5,539 bases of DNA from Microcaldota archaeon (lineage in GTDB: Archaea; Micrarchaeota; Micrarchaeia; Micrarchaeales; Micrarchaeaceae). The translations under genes were made by a program, and so were the position numbers. Positions 1-4,695 of the stretch are shown in pieces. The notes below the pieces were generated by a model. It was given only the letters and a program-made list of their open reading frames with translations. It ran no database searches and had not been told where the DNA came from. Positions within the stretch are counted from its first letter, which is position 1; every line of letters starts with the position of its first letter. The DNA is taken from NCBI GenBank assembly GCA_021827955.1, contig JAKATY010000009.1, positions 1-5,539 on the forward strand, in the 5' to 3' direction.

Positions 1-16
1 ATCTTATCTTATCCAT
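1..16 (-). CDS. possible start of a further gene, cut by the window edge
   Basis: An ATG lies on the minus strand at 16-14 and opens a frame reading MDKIR before the window ends. It is 24 nt downstream of the stop of the V4R-like gene on the same strand, so it could be the fourth gene of that operon. No convincing Shine-Dalgarno sequence sits directly before it; a GGTG lies about 20 nt upstream, just after the previous stop. Five codons cannot identify a product, and the frame may be chance. Confidence 0.2.
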
Positions 17-40
17 GAATTTTAAAGCCACGTTTGCACC

Positions 41-1156
41 TTATTGCTTTTCCTTCACGCTGAGGATATAGCTTCCGCCTTTGCCCCTCATCTCAAAAGA
101 CACCTTTGGCCTGGATGCCCTGCTTATCATTCCGTTTATGAACGCGAGAGACATCTCAACATATTCCTTTTTGGATATCTCAGGCCTGAAAACGAAATCC
201 ATATTCAGATTGGGCTGCTTGCCTATAGACTTTAATCTGGGAGCGCCAAGGTTTAATAACATTGCGCTTTTTGAGAGATAATCACGAATTTTTGAAACAC
301 CTGGCCGCTTGTCATCGAACAGGCTTTCGGCCACTTTGAGCCCCATATAACTGGAGATGTTGTTGAGCGCTTCTATGTACTTGGAATCTAGAAGAGGCTG
401 CATGATCAGAGCGTGGTAGCCAAGAGGGACTCCGGCATCCTGCGTTGGCATGCTCTTTATGGCAGCGGCTACATGCTCGGCGAACCTTGAAACCGCCTCT
501 TCCATCTCGACCTCTTTTTCCTTTGGCTCCTCTTCCACAGACAGGAATTCGCAGTAATCAGAGCCATTGCTGGTGCAAGCAGTCTCGCACATTTTTACGG
601 GCTGGTGGCTGGCTACGGTCACAAACCCGGACATGATGCCTGCTTCGAACGAGTGTATGTTCGTGCCAAGATCAGGTGCGTTCTTCGAGTGCAGCCTTAT
701 CCTGAGGCCGTTGTGGACAAACTGGTAGCTGACTGGGTCTCCTGTAGCTTTTTCGAGAAAAGAGATGAGCTCAGGGATAGACTCCTCGTACCAATAATAG
801 TTTTTGCTCTGCGACACGATCTTGTAAAGCTCCTTTCCTGCTTCTACGCCGAAACTGTAACCAAGCGTTTTCGTGCTTTTGGTAAGGCTTAACAGAATCC
901 TGCCAAATGTTGCGGCGTGCCAATAGGTTATTGCACTCTTAGAATTAAGATTAAGTATGCCTTGCAATATCGCCTCTTTGTATGAAGAAGCGCTGTGACT
1001 TGCAAAATTATCTAGGCTTTCTTGCGGTATCGTTTTGTTTTGCTTGCGGATTGCGCTATTTGCCCGGGCTTTTCTCGCTTTTGCGCGCGACGCCCTTGAA
1101 ATTTTTTTGGAGCGCCTTTTAGCGGTTGCCTTTTTGGCGTTACGGGCTTTGGGCAT
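41..1156 (-). CDS. V4R-like domain protein with a basic histone-H1-like tail and a second degenerate V4R-like copy
   Basis: This encodes 371 aa with no signal peptide or membrane segment, so it is probably cytoplasmic. Residues 1-41 are a tail rich in Lys, Arg and Ala (17 of the first 40 are K/R; the first acidic residue is E46), resembling histone H1 tails and likely to bind nucleic acid. Residues about 98-207 resemble the V4R (4-vinyl reductase-like) ligand-binding domain. Its usual C-terminal signature is visible: the helix FEAGIMSGFVTVAS, then C190-x3-C194-x7-C202 followed by EFLSV. An acidic linker (about 208-222) leads to a second region (about 262-367) with the same order of elements, ending INGMISRAS...GGSYILSV, but without cysteines; I read it as a diverged duplicate. 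The start ATG is 4 nt after the stop of the membrane-protein gene, and an AGGT (1163-1166) overlapping that stop can serve as its ribosome-binding site. The V4R assignment rests on the motif; the ligand (metal, tetrapyrrole or lipid-like) is unknown. It may be a DNA-binding sensor. Confidence 0.75.
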   Translation of the reverse strand: MPKARNAKKATAKRRSKKISRASRAKARKARANSAIRKQNKTIPQESLDNFASHSASSYKEAILQGILNLNSKSAITYWHAATFGRILLSLTKSTKTLGYSFGVEAGKELYKIVSQSKNYYWYEESIPELISFLEKATGDPVSYQFVHNGLRIRLHSKNAPDLGTNIHSFEAGIMSGFVTVASHQPVKMCETACTSNGSDYCEFLSVEEEPKEKEVEMEEAVSRFAEHVAAAIKSMPTQDAGVPLGYHALIMQPLLDSKYIEALNNISSYMGLKVAESLFDDKRPGVSKIRDYLSKSAMLLNLGAPRLKSIGKQPNLNMDFVFRPEISKKEYVEMSLAFINGMISRASRPKVSFEMRGKGGSYILSVKEKQ

Positions 1157-1160
1157 GGAA

Positions 1161-1655
1161 CTACCTGTGCTTCCTCCCTATCTCGCAATAGGGTTTTGAA
1201 AGCTTATTCAAGTAGTATATTGTCAGAAGCAGATTTAAAAATATGAATGTGAGAACCAGAAAAAGCGCGTATTTAGAAAAGAAATCGTTGAGTGCTATTA
1301 TGCCTGCGCTGCTTATGCCTATCGCGGCGAGGGAGAACAGAATCGGCACTGCGCAGCCGCACGAGACTATCACACTGCCCACCAATGCGGTTATTGCGCT
1401 GACTCCAGTAGCAGTGAATTTTGCCATGTTCCTGCGGGTATTCCCTATCGAGTAAATCGCTATGGTGAGCGTAATCGAGGCGGAGAGTATCAGGACATAC
1501 ATAAGATAAAAGAGGAGTGGATTTACAATAAGAAAAACATTCTCCTGCGAAATGATCAGATAGCGTGCAAGAAGATAGTACGCCGCAAAAACGATTATGT
1601 TTACGGCTATGTACTTGCGCGTGTATATTTTTCTTAGGGTGCTTAACACATTCAT
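1161..1655 (-). CDS. small multi-pass membrane protein with an intramembrane CxC motif
   Basis: This encodes 164 aa and is mostly hydrophobic. Membrane segments are at about 15-34, 41-70, 82-104 and 128-150. The N-terminus (RKIYTRKY), the 71-80 loop (GNTRRNMAKF) and the C-terminus (KPYCEIGRKHR) are basic, so by the positive-inside rule both ends face the cytoplasm. The third helix runs into SCGCAVP (C99, C101), which would lie near the outer face; the stretch 105-122 is also hydrophobic and may be re-entrant or part of a longer hairpin. C157 is cytoplasmic. A CxC before a proline in a membrane helix recalls metal or thiol transporters of the MerT kind, but I do not recognise a specific family. 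Its ATG overlaps the stop of the DUF929 gene (ATGA at 1652-1655) and has a GAAGGG (1661-1666) 5 nt upstream, so translation is probably coupled. The context suggests a partner of the extracytoplasmic CxxC protein. Confidence 0.75.
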   Translation of the reverse strand: MNVLSTLRKIYTRKYIAVNIIVFAAYYLLARYLIISQENVFLIVNPLLFYLMYVLILSASITLTIAIYSIGNTRRNMAKFTATGVSAITALVGSVIVSCGCAVPILFSLAAIGISSAGIIALNDFFSKYALFLVLTFIFLNLLLTIYYLNKLSKPYCEIGRKHR

Positions 1656-2668
1656 GCGAGCCCTTCTACTTTTTCAATAGACTGTATCGCAGGCAAGGAG
1701 CATATCGGAGCGGAATTGTTTATTGTTGGGCACAAGTAGCTTATGTAAATGTCAGCGCCGGCATACTCGCCCCATGCGAATTGATCGTTAAAGTTCTTAA
1801 GCTGAGAAAGCACTTGCGAATGTGTCATATATGTCAAGGGCAGAACGGTTGAGGTAGGGGTAGAATTGCCGAACACCACCGCATCAGCGCCACCTACCGC
1901 TACATTGCCCCAAAACGTGAATGGCGTGCCCTGAAACAATCCTGTGGAATTCATGAACGAGAGGGCCTTGCCATACGTTTCGTTTGGCGCATTGCTGATG
2001 AAATAGGACAGAGGCTGGACTTCAAAACCCTGCCTTATAGGAGACTCATAATCTGCTGAGATGAAGTTGATGTAATTGCTGGAATAGTAATTGCCGTATC
2101 CTACTCCTTCTGGTGTTGTGTAATTATAGGCACTCCAATACAGGGTAGGCACATCCCCATCACCGAAGCTGCTATATCCCTTGTAGAGCTTTGAAAAGGA
2201 CCCGAACCTCGAAAGCGCAAGCGCCATGGCCCATCTGTTCTCTCCGCAGAATATGCACGAAATTGCGCCTACATATATTACGCTTGGCTTGCCATTGAAA
2301 TACATTGCGCTGAACTTTGTATTGTTCGGCACCTTTGAGAACACCACCTCGTCTGTGAGAGTGGAATTAAGCAGCATCTCGCCCGCCTTCTCGAAATAGC
2401 TGCTGGGGGCATTGTTTATTATTGAAAGCTCGGTGCTGTTCAATTGCGTATCTATGCCTTTTAGCGTACTGCCAAAGCTTGAATTGCTGCTTAACGAGGA
2501 CGTGGAATGGCTAGAGTTTAAGCTCATTGATATTGACTGATATTTCGCTGACAAGGAGTAGTATTCTATTGAAAGAAGCAGGACAGAGATGGCGAGCACA
2601 ACGATAGCCACGGAAAGCAGCAAATCTGTAAGCCTCAACCTGTTTCGTGCTTCGTTTACGTTTGGCAT
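1652..2668 (-). CDS. DUF929 family, membrane-anchored extracytoplasmic thioredoxin-like protein
   Basis: This encodes 338 aa. A short basic N-terminus (RNRLR) is followed by one hydrophobic segment (about 14-34), a signal anchor that places the rest outside the cell. Residues 38-80 are a Ser/Thr/Asn-rich stalk. The domain that follows carries the DUF929 hallmark GKPSVIYVGAISCIFCGENR, with CxxC at C138-C141, then W146 and ALALSRFG. This is the known DUF929 layout (GKP.v.Y.GA..C.fC...RWa..laLsrFG), with a thioredoxin-like fold expected. Two more cysteines (C313, C323) near the C-terminus may form a structural disulfide. About ten N-x-S/T sequons are spread over the outer part, consistent with archaeal N-glycosylation. 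DUF929 has no firmly established function; thiol-disulfide exchange outside the cell is the natural guess. It is the first gene of a three-gene operon and overlaps the next gene by ATGA. Its own ribosome-binding site is weak (GAGA about 3 nt before ATG). Confidence 0.88.
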   Translation of the reverse strand: MPNVNEARNRLRLTDLLLSVAIVVLAISVLLLSIEYYSLSAKYQSISMSLNSSHSTSSLSSNSSFGSTLKGIDTQLNSTELSIINNAPSSYFEKAGEMLLNSTLTDEVVFSKVPNNTKFSAMYFNGKPSVIYVGAISCIFCGENRWAMALALSRFGSFSKLYKGYSSFGDGDVPTLYWSAYNYTTPEGVGYGNYYSSNYINFISADYESPIRQGFEVQPLSYFISNAPNETYGKALSFMNSTGLFQGTPFTFWGNVAVGGADAVVFGNSTPTSTVLPLTYMTHSQVLSQLKNFNDQFAWGEYAGADIYISYLCPTINNSAPICSLPAIQSIEKVEGLA

Positions 2669-2719
2669 AATCTCAACTTTTGAAGGCTTCTTGCATTAGA
2701 CAAAGGATTATAGTTAAAA

Positions 2720-2734
2720 CCATTTATTTATTTT
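2720..2734 (-). promoter_or_regulatory. candidate TATA box for the DUF929 operon
   Basis: On the minus strand this reads AAAATAAATAAATGG, an A/T-rich stretch like an archaeal TATA box. It would place transcription start near 2700 and leave a leader of about 30 nt before the ATG at 2668. A second A/T-rich candidate (TAACTATAATC, 2706-2716 on the minus strand) is closer and would give a leaderless or very short-leader transcript. Confidence 0.35.
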
Positions 2735-2744
2735 CCTTGATACC

Positions 2745-2755
2745 AATTTATAAGG
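2745..2755 (+). promoter_or_regulatory. candidate TATA box for the TatD gene
   Basis: AATTTATAAGG resembles the archaeal TATA consensus TTTATA. Start of transcription would fall near 2775, leaving a leader of about 70 nt before the ATG at 2848. The core is nearly symmetric, so it could also be read from the other strand. Confidence 0.4.
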
Positions 2756-2836
2756 TTTTGTTGCAAGCAAGGTATAGGAGAAGAAAAGGTCTGTTTTCGC
2801 AGAGGGATAGCATGTATGCATTTAAGACCGCGGTTC

Positions 2837-2843
2837 AGGAGGT
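2837..2843 (+). promoter_or_regulatory. strong Shine-Dalgarno site that decides the TatD start
   Basis: AGGAGGT lies 4 nt before the ATG at 2848. It is the strongest ribosome-binding site in the window and fixes the start so that the metal-binding HxH motif falls at residues 13-15, as is usual in the TatD family. Confidence 0.7.
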
Positions 2844-2847
2844 AAGT

Positions 2848-3618
2848 ATGTTGGAAAAGACCAAGACGGAGCTTGCCGACGCGCACTGCCATCTTGACAT
2901 GCTTGACCATGCCAGCATAGAAGAGTCGCTTGACTATGGAGTTTCTATAATGGTGGCAAATGGAGGAAGCACAAAATCGAATCTTGAAGTGCTTAAGCTT
3001 GCGGATCAGGAGCATATATTTGCTGCAATAGGAATAGGGCCTGATGTCGCGGCTTCTATAAGCGAGAAAGAGCTTTTGTTCAATGTTGAGCTCGCAAAGG
3101 CGAATTCTGGAAGGATAAAAGCCATAGGCGAGGTAGGCCTCGATTTCAAGATCGCGAAAAATGCAGAGGAAATCGAAAGGCAGAAGGCAACCTTTGGAAG
3201 GTTCATAGACCTTGCAATCGAACTTGATGTACCTGTATGCGTCCATTCAAGAAATGCCATGGAAGAAGTGCTTGAAATGCTGAAAGAGAGGAAAGCAAAG
3301 AGGGTACAGCTTCATTTCTTCGAAGGCAACGAGGAGCAGGCCAAGATAGTTGCATCTAGAGGTTATTTCATCTCCGTTCCTCCGCAAGAATCTTCAAAGA
3401 GGAACAGAGCGATAAAGGAGTTCCCCATGTCACAGATGATGGCAGAGAGCGATGCACCCGCGGCAGGATCCACTCCAAGGGATGTTGAAAAATCGGTCAT
3501 GATAATAGCAAAGGCGAAAGGCATAGACTACCAAAAAGCTGCAGAAGAGATTGTGTCAAACACAAGAAGGTTCTTTAAGATTGGCGGCCATAAACTTATT
3601 CGTGTCACGGGCTCGTAG
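2848..3618 (+). CDS. tatD: TatD-family metal-dependent hydrolase (DNase)
   Basis: This encodes 256 aa from the ATG at 2848, the normal length for TatD. The family hydrolyses phosphodiesters in DNA with two metal ions in a TIM barrel. The metal ligands are all visible: H13 and H15 in DAHCHLD, E95 in GEVGLDF, H133 in VCVHSRNA, H156 in LHFFEG and D202 in ESDAP. The family's usual C-terminal NTRRFF is present and is followed by about a dozen extra residues that run into the downstream tRNA: the TAG stop at 3616-3618 lies inside the tRNA gene. Upstream in-frame starts exist (ATG 2812 with GAGGG before it; TTG 2680) but would add residues with no family match, and the TTG lies upstream of the probable promoter. 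The substrate in vivo is not clear; the family has been linked to DNA repair and degradation, and in places to RNA turnover. Arginine is coded almost wholly by AGA and AGG, matching the adjacent tRNA-Arg(UCU). Confidence 0.93.
   Translation: MLEKTKTELADAHCHLDMLDHASIEESLDYGVSIMVANGGSTKSNLEVLKLADQEHIFAAIGIGPDVAASISEKELLFNVELAKANSGRIKAIGEVGLDFKIAKNAEEIERQKATFGRFIDLAIELDVPVCVHSRNAMEEVLEMLKERKAKRVQLHFFEGNEEQAKIVASRGYFISVPPQESSKRNRAIKEFPMSQMMAESDAPAAGSTPRDVEKSVMIIAKAKGIDYQKAAEEIVSNTRRFFKIGGHKLIRVTGS
3573..3580 (+). promoter_or_regulatory. possible box A promoter for the tRNA, inside the TatD coding region
   Basis: CTTTAAGA lies about 30 bp upstream of the tRNA 5' end, where an archaeal TATA box would be expected. 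It falls within the last codons of the TatD gene. The match is weak, and the tRNA may instead be transcribed from the TatD promoter. Confidence 0.25.
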
Positions 3619-3697
3619 CTCAGCTTGGATAGAGCAACAGCCTTCTAAAAACCAAGAAGAGAGCTGAAGGTCGTGGGTTCAAATCCCACCGAGCCCG
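3609..3697 (+). tRNA. tRNA-Arg (anticodon UCU), with intron
   Basis: The cloverleaf is complete: acceptor GGGCTCG (3609-3615) with CGAGCCC (3690-3696), D stem GCTC/GAGC (3618-3621/3632-3635), T stem GTGGG/CCCAC around TTCAAAT (3673-3689), variable loop AGGTC (3668-3672) and discriminator G3697. The anticodon stem is ACAGC/GCTGA (3637-3641/3663-3667), with an A-A mismatch at the 27-43 pair. Removing a 14-nt intron gives the loop CTTCTAA, with anticodon TCT at 3644-3646, reading AGA (and AGG by wobble). An A at position 20 in the D loop and G73 fit arginine identity. No CCA is encoded. The 5' end overlaps the TatD gene by 10 nt. The mature tRNA would be 75 nt before CCA addition. Confidence 0.93.
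3648..3661 (+). other. tRNA intron at position 37/38, relaxed bulge-helix-bulge
   Basis: The 14-nt intron lies between positions 37 and 38. CTTC (3642-3645) pairs with GAAG (3656-3659) to form the central 4-bp helix. It is flanked by 3-nt bulges TAA (3646-3648) and AGA (3660-3662), each cut after its second base by the archaeal splicing endonuclease. The inner end is closed only by an A-rich loop, so there is no second outer helix. Confidence 0.85.
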
Positions 3698-3718
3698 TAT
3701 TACCTTTGTAGCCCTAAG

Positions 3719-3734
3719 TCTGTTTTGTTTGGTT
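3719..3734 (+). terminator. possible T-rich terminator after the tRNA
   Basis: The T-rich run TCTGTTTTGTTTGGTT follows the tRNA by about 20 nt, just before the convergent regulator gene ends at 3765. Archaeal termination often uses T-rich stretches without a hairpin, and none is visible here. The 67-bp spacer shows nothing else of note. Confidence 0.3.
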
Positions 3735-3764
3735 GATAAGAGATTTAACTAACTATATCCAGTT

Positions 3765-4613
3765 TTATAGCTTCAGACCAAATTCAGCTATGTCTGATAT
3801 CTTGTCAGTTATGTTGCGCAAAATGTAAGTGTCAAACTTGCCAATCTTTCGGTGTGTGATCTTTTTCAGTATTGAAGCACGCATTTCAGTCACCTCTTCT
3901 ATCACTTTTAGATTTCCGGTAAATCCAGTGAAAGCAAGATCAAACTGCTTGTGCATGTCTTCAAAGATGTTAATGCCCCTAACAGAAGGTTCCTCAGAGA
4001 TAAACGCGATACTGTCTGCTATGCTTTCCAGCGCATCGAGCACACTGTAATACCTGAAGAAATCATTCGCTTGGGTTATATTTATGTATCGAACGCCAAG
4101 CATGTAGAACCTATTTATCAGCTCTTCCATCTTGCCTATAGCAGAGGTATCCAGATTTTCAAGTTCCGAAAACTCCTGCCCGACTATTGACCTCAAGCGC
4201 ATTATCACTTTCTCAAGGTTCACTTCCTTTATGTTGGTTAGGTCTTCTATAACCACTTCCTTGCTCGTTTGCGTGGTTATCTCGAATCCAGAGCAGCTCC
4301 CGTGCACTGTATCCTCTATCATGTCCAACTGGGAGCGTGTAAACCCGTCACTCGAATAGATGTGCAGGTTAGTGGTACCGTACATATAGTGAAGGCCGAT
4401 CCTTCTGCCTATAAGCGTGGGGCTCACGTTTGAATCTGTAATCCAATCGGCGCCTTTCTTCTTTGTTCCGGTTGCGGTTATTATAAGGTTGCCGTTTTCG
4501 CTCTCGGAAAGATATACCGTGTCTGCGGCTTTTAGGCCGCTCTTGTCCACCCACGCCTTCGGCAATACGAGGGCTGTACTGCCTTCTCCAAACTTGAATA
4601 TATGCCTCTCCAT
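3765..4613 (-). CDS. AbrB-PhoU regulator (archaeal PhoU-like protein with N-terminal AbrB domain)
   Basis: This encodes 282 aa from the ATG at 4613. Residues 1-47 form an AbrB/SpoVT swapped-hairpin domain: RHIFKFGEGSTALVLPKAWV followed by SGLKAADTVYL, with the typical 'G.ST..v.LPK.W' pattern. The rest is helical and PhoU-like, with acidic motifs ESIAD (196-200) and NITDKISDIAE (267-277) that match the metal-binding E/D-x3-D motifs of PhoU three-helix bundles. Bacterial PhoU controls phosphate uptake through Pst and PhoR; the archaeal AbrB-fused forms are presumed DNA-binding or transporter-linked regulators. No phosphate transporter is visible here. A longer frame from GTG at 4682 would add 23 residues with no family match and cover the promoter, so I reject it. 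The ATG has no Shine-Dalgarno site; a TATA-like element centred near 4640 suggests a leaderless transcript. It is divergent from the NAMPT gene, and autoregulation through the repeats between them is plausible. Confidence 0.88.
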   Translation of the reverse strand: MERHIFKFGEGSTALVLPKAWVDKSGLKAADTVYLSESENGNLIITATGTKKKGADWITDSNVSPTLIGRRIGLHYMYGTTNLHIYSSDGFTRSQLDMIEDTVHGSCSGFEITTQTSKEVVIEDLTNIKEVNLEKVIMRLRSIVGQEFSELENLDTSAIGKMEELINRFYMLGVRYINITQANDFFRYYSVLDALESIADSIAFISEEPSVRGINIFEDMHKQFDLAFTGFTGNLKVIEEVTEMRASILKKITHRKIGKFDTYILRNITDKISDIAEFGLKL

Positions 4614-4633
4614 ATGTATAAGTTGTATAGATA

Positions 4634-4666
4634 TGCATATATACTTTATGCAAATTGCATATATAC
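4634..4666. repeat. direct repeat TGCATATATAC, two copies 22 bp apart
   Basis: Exact 11-bp copies occur at 4634-4644 and 4656-4666, 22 bp from start to start, about two helical turns, so bound proteins would face the same side. Embedded palindromes are ATATGCATAT (4631-4640) and ATGCAA-A-TTGCAT (4648-4660). The arrangement resembles an operator for a dimeric or tetrameric regulator. Confidence 0.6.
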
Positions 4667-4676
4667 AAGTCCGTAC

Positions 4677-4693
4677 AATCACATAACGTGATT
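4677..4693 (+). promoter_or_regulatory. inverted repeat covering the likely NAMPT ribosome-binding site
   Basis: AATCAC and GTGATT form 6-bp arms around a 5-nt spacer (ATAAC). The right arm includes GTGAT (4688-4692), which can pair with the GGUGAU part of the archaeal anti-Shine-Dalgarno sequence 3 nt before the ATG at 4696. It may be an operator, or a hairpin if transcription starts upstream of it. Confidence 0.4.
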
Positions 4694-4695
4694 TG

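Larger units (their letters stand above)
4614..4695. promoter_or_regulatory. divergent promoter/operator between the regulator and NAMPT genes
   Basis: This 82-bp, very A/T-rich region must drive both genes. The TATA-like GTATATATGCA on the minus strand (4634-4644) is about 27 bp from the regulator ATG. The TATA-like TGCATATATAC on the plus strand (4656-4666) would start transcription near 4688, a few bases before the NAMPT ATG. The two elements are the same 11-bp word in direct orientation, so promoter and operator functions may coincide. Confidence 0.55.

Noticed and set aside
605..892. Plus-strand frames of up to 95 aa opposite the V4R-like gene
   Set aside because: They lie opposite a longer frame with a recognisable domain and have no domain or clear ribosome-binding site of their own.
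2680..2847. A 56-residue extension of TatD from a TTG at 2680
   Set aside because: It runs through the likely promoter and has no TatD similarity; a perfect Shine-Dalgarno site precedes the ATG at 2848.
2728..3246. A 172-aa minus-strand frame opposite TatD
   Set aside because: It is antisense to a clear TatD gene, and its composition is that of a shadow frame with no recognisable motif.
3641..3670. CCTTC/GAAGG as the true anticodon stem, with a 20-nt loop
   Set aside because: It would leave a 2-nt variable loop and no normal anticodon position; the CAGC/GCTG stem gives a standard cloverleaf and a proper splice motif.
4614..4682. A 23-residue N-terminal extension of the AbrB-PhoU protein from a GTG at 4682
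   Set aside because: The extra residues are Ile/Cys/Tyr-rich, encoded by the A/T-rich promoter region, and precede the normal start of the AbrB domain.
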